Shown: positions 18,038 through 27,471 of the stretch, piece by piece
Position numbering within the stretch: position 1 is the first letter of the stretch
Layout of the letters: every line of letters begins with the position of its first letter
Assembly (NCBI RefSeq): GCF_002160825.1
Contig: NZ_NFLI01000017.1
Span: forward strand, 18,160 to 82,159
DNA from: Lachnoclostridium sp. An131
GTDB lineage: Bacteria > Bacillota > Clostridia > Lachnospirales > Lachnospiraceae
Reading direction: 5' to 3'
Length of the DNA stretch: 64,000 bases
The notes under the pieces: generated by a model
The model's database searches: none
What the model was told of the DNA's origin: nothing
The model's input: the letters and a program-made list of their open reading frames with translations, nothing else
Made by a program: the position numbers and the translations under genes

Positions 18038-18616
18038 TCACTTTCTTTTTTCACCTTTCAGGATCCCGATATTGTGCTTTGCGTACAGGATCAGAGATAT
18101 GACGATCATCAGGGAGCAGGCCCCAATCATCAGATCCGATACCAGCACCGGAACCTCATACCAGAACACATGAACAATCATGGCTGCATAAAGCAGCACA
18201 GTCGCCGCCTTTCCGTGCCAGTCTGCCCCGAACACGCTTCCTGTTTTGCGGATAATCATAATTCCCGAGATTCCCATGAAGCCTTCCTTCACAATCATCA
18301 GCACAAGAGGAAGTATCATCAGCGGAAACCGGGTGCACAGACAGAACAGCATGGCTGCCTGGGTCAGCTTGTCGGCAACCGGATCAAGCACCTTTCCCAG
18401 ATCGCTGATCATATGGAAATGCCGCGCGATAAAACCGTCCGCCAGATCGGTCGCCCCGGACAGAATCAGGACAATTCCCGCCCACAGATAATTTTTCTCC
18501 CCAATATACAGCCAGATGATCACCGGGATCAGGCAGAGACGGAAAAAAGACAGAATATTGGGGATCGTAACGATTTTCTTCTGAGTACTGTTCGTGTTGT
18601 TTGTTTCAGGATGCAT
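18038..18616 (-). CDS. CDP-alcohol phosphatidyltransferase (PgsA-like)
   Basis: The 192-residue membrane protein carries the family signature D-x2-D-G-x2-A-R-x8-G-x3-D-x3-D as DLADGFIARHFHMISDLGK followed by VLDPVAD, at about residues 57-83, with several hydrophobic helices. Enzymes of this class make phosphatidylglycerol phosphate or cardiolipin from CDP-diacylglycerol. The N-terminal PNILSFFRLCLIPVI segment resembles PgsA. The substrate alcohol cannot be fixed from sequence, and the cell may have another housekeeping PgsA. It stands alone between the convergent fliB gene and the acs cluster. Confidence 0.88.
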   Translation of the reverse strand: MHPETNNTNSTQKKIVTIPNILSFFRLCLIPVIIWLYIGEKNYLWAGIVLILSGATDLADGFIARHFHMISDLGKVLDPVADKLTQAAMLFCLCTRFPLMILPLVLMIVKEGFMGISGIMIIRKTGSVFGADWHGKAATVLLYAAMIVHVFWYEVPVLVSDLMIGACSLMIVISLILYAKHNIGILKGEKRK

Positions 18617-18756
18617 CAGTTTTCTCCTTTGGTTTCTCCTTTATCGTAATCCTTTGCCAGCTGTCCGCCGCATCATACATGCCTGTGGCCCGGCAGTCTC
18701 AGTATTTCCAGCCGCCTGAGAATCCCGGCTTCATCCTTCCTCCTTCAGAGAGCCCC

Positions 18757-18797
18757 TATAAAATCAGATACCCCGCAGCACATACTGCAGGGTATCT
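18757..18797 (-). terminator. Rho-independent terminator of the second acsB
   Basis: AGATACCCTGCAG pairs with CTGCGGGGTATCT (one G-U pair) across a 6-base loop, followed on the minus strand by GATTTTATAG. It ends the acs cluster. Confidence 0.8.
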
Positions 18798-18825
18798 GGT
18801 TTTCCATCATACAGCTTCGGCTGTC

Positions 18826-20961
18826 TTACATAATCGGATCCAGTCCAAGTACCGGATGGTTCTTCTCGGTCAGGAATGCCATCAGTGCCTCTTCATCGGT
18901 CGCAATGGTCTCATCCGCGATCATATCTGTGAAGTTGTCGATGCCATATTTCTCCTTGGCCGCCTTGTTCAGTCTCTCAGCCACATCGTCCTTCAGCTCC
19001 TTGGGCATCCATACGATACGCTCAAAGCCGCCCTCAGCGCTCATGAACTTCTTGGAGGCAATGAAATGACGTCCATGTCCCATGAAGCCCGGTGTCTGCA
19101 CGCCGCCGCCTGTCATGCTGGCCAGCTCTCCGAAGGTCATTCCGAGAGGAGTCATGCCTGCATACTCACGGTTCGCGATGATAACGCCGTTGGAGAAGGG
19201 CTCGATGCCGCAGATACATTCGAAGCATCCGCAGGAGGTCATCGGGTCTTCCATGATGGAGTACAGGGTTACACGGGACAGAGCGCCGTGGGTCGCCTCT
19301 TCCACCATACGGTTTACATCCGGGTAGATACCCTTTACTTCATCCTCGCAGCCTTCCTTGGAAATCGGCTGGCAGGGGCCTTCCGGATTCAGCTCCTTGG
19401 TCGCCTTGGCATCCAGCCAGGATACGGCGCCGCAGAGTCCCAGACGCTCCGGAGTCACCACGCAGCAGTGAGACGGAGCGAAGGACTGGCAGAGCGTACA
19501 GGTATAGAACTTGTCTACACTCTCGTCAGTCAGAGTCTCCAGACGCTCGTCTCTTGCAGCGTAAGCCGGCATAGCCTTCGTCTCCAGAATCTCCTGTACC
19601 TTCTCGGTATCTGTTACAATTTCGATCTCACATTTATCTACAACGATATCGAACTCGTCCATGATCATCACATAGAGAACCTCTGCGAAATCTTTCAGAC
19701 GGAGTCCCTTTTCATAAGCGTCCTTGCTGACACGGACACGAATCTGGTTTCTCTGTCCGGTGTGCATTACGCCTTCCATGTAGTTGTACCATGCATGGAT
19801 CTTACGCTCGATAACCGGCTCAAAATCGGACTGCATCTTCGCTCCCGCTACCTTGATATAGGTCGCCAGCGCAAAGGTCTGTCCCTGCTCCAGCTCGTCC
19901 AGATCCTTTCCAACAATCGTAATCTTATGATCCTCGATCTCGTCTGCGGAAACGGTCTCTACCAGCTCACAGGTGGGTGCCTTATGGGAGCTGAACTCTA
20001 CCTGCATATCGCCTCTACGGATCACCTCGCCCTCAAATGCGGAAGCGAAGGCTACCGGAATCGCAATCTCCGTTACCTTAATCTTGATATTACGCAGCTC
20101 CAGTGATTTCTTTACCGTCATGGAATGATCGGTCACAGACTCCAGTGCGCCCGGAACCTGGTTCTCTCCCAGATCCACGTCTACAACAACCGGGAAGCCA
20201 AGGGCGATAGCGCCTGCTCCTGCGGAAACTACGACCTCGTTCAGAGCGCCGAAGGTATTTACAAAGGCAGGAACCCTTTCCTTCGTGTACTTCAGAAGTC
20301 CCGGCAGATCGCCCGGCGTCTGATTGCCGAAGATCAGGGCTGCACGGACAGCTACGGTCACTACATGGATGACAGAGGTTACGTCATGTCCCAGCGGAAT
20401 TACACGGAAATCCAGACCCAGCTTTACGCCGCCTTCTGCACACTGCTCAATGACATCGCCTACCATAAAGGTCATGATACCCTTGCTCTGGTAATCCTTT
20501 ACTACGTTTACCACATCCTCGGCATTGTCAGCCTTGCCAAGCACTACGGCTACGCCCGGGATATCACCTGTTACCAGCGGTACGCCCAGAGAACGGATGA
20601 TCGGGTCCGGCACAAAGCCGATTCCGCTTTCATCAGCATAGGGATCTGCATTGTCCACATACTTCAGAGCTTCCAGAATCTCTGCTCCCACTGCTGTGGC
20701 AAGTCCTGCGTTCAGAGCCTCTCCCAAATCCTCTTTGTTGGTAATCAGGCTCTTCAGAACGCCCACGCATGCGGGCAGATCGCCAAGCTTCGTCACCTTA
20801 ACGCCCGTCGCCGCGTAAATCGTCGGCAGGAAATACGCCGTATCCGGCATCGCTACCTTTTTGTCTTCTCCGTATTTCGCAATCGCTTCGTTCACAGCGT
20901 TTTCTGTGAGTCCTGCCACTGCATTGGAGCCGCCGTAAATCAAATCAGTTAACACGCTCAT
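18826..20961 (-). CDS. acsB: Acetyl-CoA synthase (CODH/ACS complex), second copy
   Basis: The 711-residue protein is a full-length ACS, which condenses a methyl group from the corrinoid protein, CO and CoA to acetyl-CoA at its nickel-iron A-cluster. The cubane ligands are Cys488, 491, 500 and 510 and the distal-nickel motif is Cys577-Gly-Cys579, with the same spacing as in characterised enzymes. It is clearly homologous to, but different from, the acsB at 24518-26641 throughout its length (for example FYTCTLCQSF versus YYSCIMCQAF). It sits last in the cluster behind a terminator and has its own consensus promoter. A second complete ACS suggests a condition-specific isoenzyme or gene dosage; the sequence does not say which. 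Confidence 0.96.
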   Translation of the reverse strand: MSVLTDLIYGGSNAVAGLTENAVNEAIAKYGEDKKVAMPDTAYFLPTIYAATGVKVTKLGDLPACVGVLKSLITNKEDLGEALNAGLATAVGAEILEALKYVDNADPYADESGIGFVPDPIIRSLGVPLVTGDIPGVAVVLGKADNAEDVVNVVKDYQSKGIMTFMVGDVIEQCAEGGVKLGLDFRVIPLGHDVTSVIHVVTVAVRAALIFGNQTPGDLPGLLKYTKERVPAFVNTFGALNEVVVSAGAGAIALGFPVVVDVDLGENQVPGALESVTDHSMTVKKSLELRNIKIKVTEIAIPVAFASAFEGEVIRRGDMQVEFSSHKAPTCELVETVSADEIEDHKITIVGKDLDELEQGQTFALATYIKVAGAKMQSDFEPVIERKIHAWYNYMEGVMHTGQRNQIRVRVSKDAYEKGLRLKDFAEVLYVMIMDEFDIVVDKCEIEIVTDTEKVQEILETKAMPAYAARDERLETLTDESVDKFYTCTLCQSFAPSHCCVVTPERLGLCGAVSWLDAKATKELNPEGPCQPISKEGCEDEVKGIYPDVNRMVEEATHGALSRVTLYSIMEDPMTSCGCFECICGIEPFSNGVIIANREYAGMTPLGMTFGELASMTGGGVQTPGFMGHGRHFIASKKFMSAEGGFERIVWMPKELKDDVAERLNKAAKEKYGIDNFTDMIADETIATDEEALMAFLTEKNHPVLGLDPIM

Positions 20962-20999
20962 AGTCAGGTCCTCCTTGGATTTTTATCCTTATTGTCTAA

Positions 21000-21028
21000 A
21001 TTTTATCACTCGTGTACAAGGAAGTCAA
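21000..21028 (-). promoter_or_regulatory. Promoter of the second acsB
   Basis: On the minus strand, TTGACT (21023-21028), a 17-base spacer and TAAAAT (21000-21005), 39 bases before the start codon, followed by AAGGAGG. It lies downstream of the acsE terminator. Confidence 0.8.
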
Positions 21029-21087
21029 TAACCCCGGCAGGGGGTTTTGTAAAAAACGCACAAACGCGACAGACGGATTCAGGGCAT

Positions 21088-21147
21088 ACAAAAACGCCCT
21101 GTTCCGTGAACCGGGCCTTGAAAGCCTTTGCTCTCGGAAAGGGCGTT
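21088..21147 (-). terminator. Rho-independent terminator after acsE
   Basis: AACGCCCT plus TTCCG (21135-21147) pair with CGGAA-c-AGGGCGTT (21093-21106), and the minus strand then reads TTTTTG. It separates acsE from the second acsB. Confidence 0.75.
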
Positions 21148-21188
21148 ATTGATTTATGGATGATTCTGCACTGCTGTTATTCTGCAGA

Positions 21189-21977
21189 TTAGATCTCCAG
21201 ATAAGAGTCTGCGTACAGGTTGTTGTTCTTGATGATATCACAGGACTTGATGGTCTCCATCAGACGCAGATCGCAGGGATTTACGATAGCGGAGGTCAGT
21301 CCGTTCATCATAGCCATAGCTACCATTGCGGAGTCCATGATCGGACGGATGTGCTTCGGCATTCCGTTGGAGTTGTTGGAAAGTCCGCCTGTGCTCTGCA
21401 TGCCCATATCGGAGATCATCTTGATGAACTCCAGAACCTGCATCTGCTTGTCCTGCATTCCCTTGATAACCAGGAACAGCGGGTCAAACCACATATCCTC
21501 TTCTACGTTCATGCCATGCTCCATACCACGCTCCATCATGGTCTGCATGTACATCATACGCTCGTCGTTGTCCTTGGCGATTCCTTCGCCGTTGCAGAGA
21601 GCGATTACGATCGCGTCGTTGGCAGCTGCCAGATCGATGTACTCGATTCTTCCTGCAGCGTCAGCGGAGTTTACGATCGGTTTTCCCTTGGAACGGTTGT
21701 AAACAGAGATACCAGCCTCGATAGCTGCCTTGTTGGAGGTATCCAGAGCCAGCGGAACATTGTCGAAGTTGCTCTGCAGCAGCTCAACAGCCCACTTCAT
21801 CAGCTCCGGTCCGTCATTCTCTGCCGGTCCGATGTTTACATCCAGATAGGTAGCGCCTGCGTCAAGCTGCTCCTTTGCTCTTTTCAGGATCGGCTCCGGA
21901 TCTCTTCCGGAAAATGCACGGTTAATTGCCGGTGCAGTAGTGGAGAGTCTCTCTCCGATTACAATGAATTTTGACAT
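21189..21977 (-). CDS. acsE: Methyl-THF:corrinoid/iron-sulfur protein methyltransferase
   Basis: The 262-residue TIM-barrel protein of the pterin-binding family moves the methyl group of methyltetrahydrofolate to the cobalt of the AcsCD corrinoid protein, linking the methyl and carbonyl branches of the pathway. Matching segments are FIVIGERLSTT at the N-terminus, the pterin-binding LDVNIGPAEND, the strand LALDTSNKAAIEAG, IVNSADA, and GGLSNNSNGMP near residue 200. The length equals characterised AcsE (about 262). It lies 126 bp after acsC and is the last gene before an internal terminator. Confidence 0.97.
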   Translation of the reverse strand: MSKFIVIGERLSTTAPAINRAFSGRDPEPILKRAKEQLDAGATYLDVNIGPAENDGPELMKWAVELLQSNFDNVPLALDTSNKAAIEAGISVYNRSKGKPIVNSADAAGRIEYIDLAAANDAIVIALCNGEGIAKDNDERMMYMQTMMERGMEHGMNVEEDMWFDPLFLVIKGMQDKQMQVLEFIKMISDMGMQSTGGLSNNSNGMPKHIRPIMDSAMVAMAMMNGLTSAIVNPCDLRLMETIKSCDIIKNNNLYADSYLEI

Positions 21978-22103
21978 AGTTCTTCTCCTTTATTCTGGCG
22001 GAGACAGACTGCCCAGGCGCTTCAGCAGAAATCAGAAAGCTTCAGGCCCGCATGGCTGCTCTGGCAGCCGCCCCGCATATTCACAAAACCTTGGCAGTCT
22101 GCT

Positions 22104-23462
22104 TTAGATCTCGCCGTTTGCCTGCATGTCCTTTAAGAACTTCACAAGCTGTACAGCCTCGTTGGGAGCTACGATTACTTCCCAGCCAGGAAGCTTCGCC
22201 TCGATGTCGCCCTTCAGTACGGCTACCTTTCCGGGGATGATCAGCTTTCTGCACTTAACCTTGTCCTCTACGTTCTCCTGAATATACTTGGATACGGAAG
22301 TGGAGGAAAGCTTGCCGGCTGCCCATGCAGTCAGTACGGAAAGTCCGCCTGCGTCGCTGATGATCAGGTTGCAGGGAACGCCGGAACGCTCCAGCTCTCC
22401 GGATACTACGAAGTAGGTCAGAGCAAAGTCTACAGTGGTCAGACATACGGAATTCTCGTCTCCGCCGTTGATCGAATAGATGCCCGGCTCAACCTTCATG
22501 GGCTTCTGCGGGTCGGTGAATACGTTCTGACGCAGACCGTAAAGCGGAAGTGCCTGTGCGTAGCTCATGCCCTCCATTACCACGATGGAGCCGTATTTTA
22601 CAGTGAACAGGGAAGCCAGGGCTGCCTGCATTCTGGAATCTCCGGCTGCCAGAGCTGCTGCGTTCACGATAGACGGATATCCGAAGGTACGGTTGGTATC
22701 CTTCAGAGCCGCGCGGCGGATCTGTACGGTGGTTGCGAAAGCATCCTTGATGGAAGCGGTTCCCACGTTCAGAACCAGGTTCTTGTTGCCCAGCTTCTCA
22801 ACAGCCGCTACGGTATCGTACAGCTCGCCTATGTCTGCGCCGCGAACACCCAGAACCACGCCAGCCTCTGTAGCCAGCTTGCTCATTGCCTCGTAATTGG
22901 AAGCGTCAGCGCCGTCCAGGATCGGCTTCTTGTCCTTACATACATCGAGAGCAGCCTTTGCAGCGTCTACATCTGTACAATCCAGAACGAGGGTCTTGTC
23001 CGGAGCTTCGTCCATTACCTTCTTTACGAATGCGGCATAGCCTGCAGCGTCACAGCTTCCGCAGTATGTAAGATACAGCATCTCCACATGCATGCGCTCG
23101 CCGATACGGTCATAGTCTACCTTCTTCAGCTCTTCCAGCTTCGCGTCCATATTCTCGTCGCAGCAGGAAATCGCTGTCGCATATCTTGTCTTGCTTACGA
23201 AGGTCTTCTCATGACGATACAGAACGGTCTCGCCGCCCAGTGTATATTCAGCCTCGCCTGTTCCTACCTTGATGGTCTTCATAGGCGGTGCGGTTGCCTC
23301 AGACAGAGTAGCCAGCGCTTCCTCGGACATATGAGGACACTTGCTGATCTCTACGGCGCCCTGAGCTACCTTCATGGCGAATGCCATACAGGTCGGGCTG
23401 CCGCACTCCTTACAGTTTGTCTTCGGTGTTAATTTAAAGATATCCAAGCCTTTCAATGCCAT
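22104..23462 (-). CDS. acsC: Corrinoid/iron-sulfur protein large (gamma) subunit
   Basis: The 452-residue subunit has an N-terminal 4Fe-4S domain with Cys17, Cys20, Cys25 and Cys42 (TNCKECGSPTC), a central TIM barrel, and a C-terminal cobalamin-binding domain (LIISDAGGLSVLTAWAAGKLS). With AcsD it carries the methyl group on cobalt to acetyl-CoA synthase. The low-potential cluster reactivates the corrinoid after accidental oxidation. It lies 24 bp downstream of acsD. Confidence 0.97.
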   Translation of the reverse strand: MALKGLDIFKLTPKTNCKECGSPTCMAFAMKVAQGAVEISKCPHMSEEALATLSEATAPPMKTIKVGTGEAEYTLGGETVLYRHEKTFVSKTRYATAISCCDENMDAKLEELKKVDYDRIGERMHVEMLYLTYCGSCDAAGYAAFVKKVMDEAPDKTLVLDCTDVDAAKAALDVCKDKKPILDGADASNYEAMSKLATEAGVVLGVRGADIGELYDTVAAVEKLGNKNLVLNVGTASIKDAFATTVQIRRAALKDTNRTFGYPSIVNAAALAAGDSRMQAALASLFTVKYGSIVVMEGMSYAQALPLYGLRQNVFTDPQKPMKVEPGIYSINGGDENSVCLTTVDFALTYFVVSGELERSGVPCNLIISDAGGLSVLTAWAAGKLSSTSVSKYIQENVEDKVKCRKLIIPGKVAVLKGDIEAKLPGWEVIVAPNEAVQLVKFLKDMQANGEI

Positions 23463-23486
23463 GGTAATTTCTCCTCCTTCCCTCGA

Positions 23487-24428
23487 TTAAACCAGTTCTT
23501 TGATTAATTTTGAAATCGTTGCAACCGAGGCCGGATGTTTCAAAATTACTGCATTGGAACCGGATGCAAGCACTGCTGCGGCTGTCTCGATCTCCATGTC
23601 GATGCCACGCTCTTCCTGGGAGCCCCACTCCGGCATGTCTGCCTCAGAAGCCATAGCCTCTTTTACATTCCATGCCTCGTCAGCTACCGGGGTGATGATC
23701 GGCATCTGAAGCTGTACGTCGCCCTGGGAAAGAGCTGCTGCCTTTACACGGTCCATGGTGGATACCACGTACTCGAAGCCGTATCCGGCTGCCGCGGAGC
23801 CTACGTTCATCACTACGTTTGCCGGATCCACGCCCAGCTGTCCGATCAGAACGTTCAGCTGCTTTGCAAGGTTGATATCTACTGCGGACTCAGCGCCTAC
23901 CTTCTGATTGTAAGCAAGGCCGGCTGCTGCTGCAACACCCTTGTAGTTCTCTTCTCTTGCGGACATGATCAGTACGTTCTTGCCCTGCAGAGCCTCTGCT
24001 ACCTTTGCGAACAGCTCAGCATCCTTCTCTACATTCTTACATCCTTCAATTACAAGCGGAGCGGTGATGGCGTCGCCTACTTCCTTTGCGATAGCCACAC
24101 ACTCCTCAACGGAACGGTTCTCACCGTTGGGATCTGCGCCTTCGAAACGAAGCACAACGAAATCTGCTCCCGGCATCTCCTCTGCCTTCTTTGCAATCTC
24201 TGCAAAGCTTGAAGCGCCTGCGTAGTATTCCTTCACTCCAGCGGGCTCATTCTCCAGGCCCATGTCTGTGATCATAACACCAATCTTCGGCGCATTCTCA
24301 ATCGGCGCATCGAATGTGTAGAAAGGCATCACATTCTCTCCGCCGAGCTTCACTGCCTTATCTCCGGTTCCGATTTCCACGGTACGGATGGCAGCATTGA
24401 ACTTTCCTGATTTTCCAGTAAACGGCAT
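23487..24428 (-). CDS. acsD: Corrinoid/iron-sulfur protein small (delta) subunit
   Basis: The 313-residue TIM-barrel subunit pairs with AcsC to bind the corrinoid cofactor between them. Recognisable segments are the strand GADFVVLRFEGADPNGENRS, APLVIEGCKNVEKDAELF and ADVPEWGSQ-type text near residue 260 (ADMPEWGSQEERG). The length is typical (about 310). It is separated from the upstream acsB by 89 bp containing a strong stem-loop and followed closely by acsC. Confidence 0.97.
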   Translation of the reverse strand: MPFTGKSGKFNAAIRTVEIGTGDKAVKLGGENVMPFYTFDAPIENAPKIGVMITDMGLENEPAGVKEYYAGASSFAEIAKKAEEMPGADFVVLRFEGADPNGENRSVEECVAIAKEVGDAITAPLVIEGCKNVEKDAELFAKVAEALQGKNVLIMSAREENYKGVAAAAGLAYNQKVGAESAVDINLAKQLNVLIGQLGVDPANVVMNVGSAAAGYGFEYVVSTMDRVKAAALSQGDVQLQMPIITPVADEAWNVKEAMASEADMPEWGSQEERGIDMEIETAAAVLASGSNAVILKHPASVATISKLIKELV

Positions 24429-24457
24429 TTGTCAATTACCTCCTTATTCTTTAACAT

Positions 24458-24497
24458 GGCCTTACGCACAGACTCCTCTCTGCCTGTGCGCAAAGCC
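24458..24497 (-). other. Stem-loop between acsB and acsD
   Basis: The transcript could form a 14-bp stem (GGCTTTGCGCACAG with CTGTGCGTAAGGCC, two G-U pairs) with a 12-base loop. No T-tract follows, so it looks like an RNA processing or stability element within the operon rather than a terminator. Confidence 0.55.
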
Positions 24498-24517
24498 AAA
24501 TATTATCTAATATTATA

Positions 24518-26641
24518 CTACATCATCGGCTCCATGCCAAGTGCCGGATGTCCTTTTTCTGTCAGGAACTCCAGCAGTGTCTCGGGATCTTCCGCGATGG
24601 TTTCGTCACCGATCATGTCAGTGAAGTTTTCGATACCGTAGAGCTCTTTTGCGGTAGCGTTCAGTCTGTCTGCCACCTGCTCCTTCAGGTCCTTGGGCAT
24701 CCATACGATACGGGCTACTCCGCCCTCTGCCTTCATGAACTTCTTGGAAGAGATGAAGTGCTTTCCATGTCCCATGAAGCCGGGTGTCTGCACTCCGCCG
24801 CCTGTCATGGAAGCCAGCTCGGAGAAGGTCATTCCGATAGGTGTCATTCCCGCGTACTCACGGTTTGCGATGCAGACGCCGTTGGAAAGGGGCTCGATTC
24901 CGCAGATACACTCGAAGCATCCGCAGGAGGTCATGGGCTTCTCAATCAGGGAGTACAGAGATACGTCTTCCAGAGCGCCCTGGGAGAACTTCTTCACTGC
25001 CTCATTTACATCCTCGTACTCACCGATTCTCTCATCGATAACACGCTCTTTTGTGATTACCTGGCAGGGTCCCTGGGGGTCCAGCTCATTGGTAGCCTTC
25101 GCGTCAAGCCATGAAACAGCTCCGCAGAGCCCCAGACGCTCCGGAGTAACCACGCAGACGTGGCTCGGGGAGAATGCCTGACACATAATGCAGCTATAGT
25201 ATACGTCTACACCCTCGTCTGTCAGTGTGGTCAGTCTCTCGTCACGCTTGTCGAACATCGGGATAGCAAGGCTGTGGCGCAGCTCCGTACACTGAGCCGG
25301 ATCTGTAATGATCTTCACCTGGCACTTATCTACAACGGCCGCGAACTCGCTCTTCACGCGGGCGTAAAGAACCTCGCCGATATGTTTCAGACGGAAGCCT
25401 GCCTGATAGGTCTCCTTGCTGATACGGATACGGATCATGTCACGCTGTCCTGTATGCATCATACCTTCCACGCAGTTCAGATAAGAATGGAATTTACGCT
25501 CAAATACAGACTCGAAATCGCTCTGCATGGATTTTCCGGCTACCTCTACGATATAGGCAATGCTCTGCTTGCTTCCCTCCGGCATCTCATCGATGTCCGG
25601 ACCGATCAGCTCAATCTTGTGATCCTCTACCTCAGTAGCGTCCTTGGACAGTACCAGCTCGAAGCAGTCCACACGGGAGCCGTCGAACTCTACCTGCATA
25701 TCGCCGCGGCGGATGATCTCGCCCTCGAATGCGGAAGCGAAAGCAACCGGAATGTCGATCTTTGTGATTTTCAGCTTGATATCGCGTGCCTCAAGAGAGG
25801 TAGCGTTGAACTTGCTTACGTCCTTCTGTACGATCAGGCTCTTCGGTACACGGAAGGTCTCCTCGTTTGTGATTACCGGGAAGCCAAGAGCGATAGCTCC
25901 TGCGCCGCAGGCTACGATTACGTCATTCAGCGGAGCAAATGCGTTTACGAATGCCGGTACACGCTCCATGGTGTACTTCATCAGTCCGGCTGCATCGCCC
26001 GGCTGGATGTTTCCGAAGATCAGAGCCGCGCGGACTGCTACGGAAACTGCGTGAATCACAGCTGTCACGTCTTTTCCAAGCGGGATTACACGTACATTCG
26101 CGCCCATCTTCAGGCCCTTCTCCACACACTGGTCGATGATGCCGCCCACCAGAGTTACCAGGATGCCCTGTCCCTGATAGGATTTTACAAGCTCCACGCC
26201 TTCCTCAGCAGTGGGAGCCGCACCCAGGATAACGGCTACGCCCGGGATATCGCCGGTTACCAGCGGCACGCCCAGCTCACGGATCGCTGCGTCCGGAAGA
26301 TGTCCGGCTTCGGGAGCCGCGTAGGGAGCTGCTCCGTCCATGTATTTCAGGACCTCAATGAACTCTGCGCACAGAGCAGTCGCGATACCGCTCATAAACG
26401 CGTCGTGCAATCTCTTCTCTCTTGTCATCAGGCTCTTCACAACCCCGAGAGCTTCCTTCAGTTCTCCAAGGTTTGTCACTTTTGTGCCAGTCACTGCGTA
26501 ATAGCAGGGAAGGCTGTAAGCAGTATCCGGGAAGGCTACCGCTTTGTCGGCGCCGTTCGCCGCAATCGCGTCATCAATGGCCTTCTCTGTCAGGCCATAT
26601 ACTGCATCATTTCCACTGAAAACTACATCAAATAATGTCAC
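24518..26641 (-). CDS. acsB: Acetyl-CoA synthase (CODH/ACS complex), first copy
   Basis: The 707-residue enzyme carries out the final condensation of methyl, CO and CoA. A-cluster ligands are Cys484, 487, 496 and 506 for the cubane and Cys573-Gly-Cys575 for the distal nickel, with spacing 3-9-10 as in the Moorella enzyme. Its position directly after cooC and acsA and before acsD matches a standard acetogen operon, so this is probably the main ACS. It differs from the second copy at 18826-20961 over the whole length but both retain all ligands. Confidence 0.97.
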   Translation of the reverse strand: MTLFDVVFSGNDAVYGLTEKAIDDAIAANGADKAVAFPDTAYSLPCYYAVTGTKVTNLGELKEALGVVKSLMTREKRLHDAFMSGIATALCAEFIEVLKYMDGAAPYAAPEAGHLPDAAIRELGVPLVTGDIPGVAVILGAAPTAEEGVELVKSYQGQGILVTLVGGIIDQCVEKGLKMGANVRVIPLGKDVTAVIHAVSVAVRAALIFGNIQPGDAAGLMKYTMERVPAFVNAFAPLNDVIVACGAGAIALGFPVITNEETFRVPKSLIVQKDVSKFNATSLEARDIKLKITKIDIPVAFASAFEGEIIRRGDMQVEFDGSRVDCFELVLSKDATEVEDHKIELIGPDIDEMPEGSKQSIAYIVEVAGKSMQSDFESVFERKFHSYLNCVEGMMHTGQRDMIRIRISKETYQAGFRLKHIGEVLYARVKSEFAAVVDKCQVKIITDPAQCTELRHSLAIPMFDKRDERLTTLTDEGVDVYYSCIMCQAFSPSHVCVVTPERLGLCGAVSWLDAKATNELDPQGPCQVITKERVIDERIGEYEDVNEAVKKFSQGALEDVSLYSLIEKPMTSCGCFECICGIEPLSNGVCIANREYAGMTPIGMTFSELASMTGGGVQTPGFMGHGKHFISSKKFMKAEGGVARIVWMPKDLKEQVADRLNATAKELYGIENFTDMIGDETIAEDPETLLEFLTEKGHPALGMEPMM

Positions 26642-26671
26642 AGTTTTACCTCCATATATACACTGTATATT

Positions 26672-27433
26672 TTATTTCTCTAAAAGCTCTTTGATCTTTC
26701 GGATCTCATCTGTAGCCGTCTTGCTGACATCATAAGGGGATCTTCCCTGACGGTCCGCGTCGATGACTTCGGAATTATAATGAATGAATCCCAGAAGATC
26801 CTCTGCCGGAATCCTGGAACGGACAAATTCCTCGTCCTCGGCTCCGCGTACCTTATTGGCAACTACGCGTACCTTTTTGATTCCCAGATCCTGTGCCAGA
26901 CGCTTTACATTTTTATAGGTCTGGACGCTTCTGGCTCCCGGCTCGATGACCACCACGAACTGCTCCATGCCTTCACAGGTACCCCGTCCCAGATGCTCCA
27001 GGCCAGCCTCCATATCCATGATGACCACATCCTGGCTTCTGAGGCTTAGGTAGCTTAAAATCCTCTTCAGCATCACGTGCTCGGGGCAGACACAGCCGCC
27101 CCCGCCCGTCTCCACAGTTCCCAGAGTCAGAAGCTTGACCCCGTTGTAAGTCTTGCTGTAGGTATCCGGTATATCATCCACCTTGGGATTCAGCGTGTAC
27201 ATCATGTTGTCGGGTCCGGCTCCGGTCCGCTCCTCAATGAGCTTTCTCATCTTGGAAATCGGAACGATGGAATCCAGAATTTCTTCCGGAAATCCAAGAG
27301 CCAGTCCCAGATTGGCATCCGGGTCCACATCCGCCGCCAGCACCGTCTTGCCTTCCTCCGCGTAGAGTCTTGCAAGGGTGGCCGCAAATGTGGTCTTTCC
27401 TACTCCGCCTTTTCCTGTAATCGCTATTTTCAT
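26672..27433 (-). CDS. cooC: CooC-type nickel-insertion ATPase (between acsA and acsB)
   Basis: The 253-residue MinD-like P-loop ATPase has GKGGVGKTT at residues 7-15 and the nickel-binding Cys114-x-Cys116 (GGGCVCPEH). CooC dimers use ATP hydrolysis to deliver nickel to CODH, and related proteins mature ACS. Its place between acsA and acsB would allow service to either enzyme. A second homologue precedes acsA. Confidence 0.94.
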   Translation of the reverse strand: MKIAITGKGGVGKTTFAATLARLYAEEGKTVLAADVDPDANLGLALGFPEEILDSIVPISKMRKLIEERTGAGPDNMMYTLNPKVDDIPDTYSKTYNGVKLLTLGTVETGGGGCVCPEHVMLKRILSYLSLRSQDVVIMDMEAGLEHLGRGTCEGMEQFVVVIEPGARSVQTYKNVKRLAQDLGIKKVRVVANKVRGAEDEEFVRSRIPAEDLLGFIHYNSEVIDADRQGRSPYDVSKTATDEIRKIKELLEK

Positions 27434-27471
27434 GCCAGATACGCTCCCTTACTTACCATTACTTTTACAGA

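Noticed and set aside
18601..20106. A 501-codon plus-strand open frame opposite the second acsB, and a similar 491-codon one at 25160-26635 opposite the first
   Set aside because: They mirror real acsB genes on the other strand, have no ribosome sites and give Cys/His-rich text unlike any family. They are antisense shadows of codon bias.
20962..21188. A riboswitch before the second acsB
   Set aside because: The gap is fully explained by the acsE terminator, a promoter and a Shine-Dalgarno site; no conserved riboswitch core was recognised.
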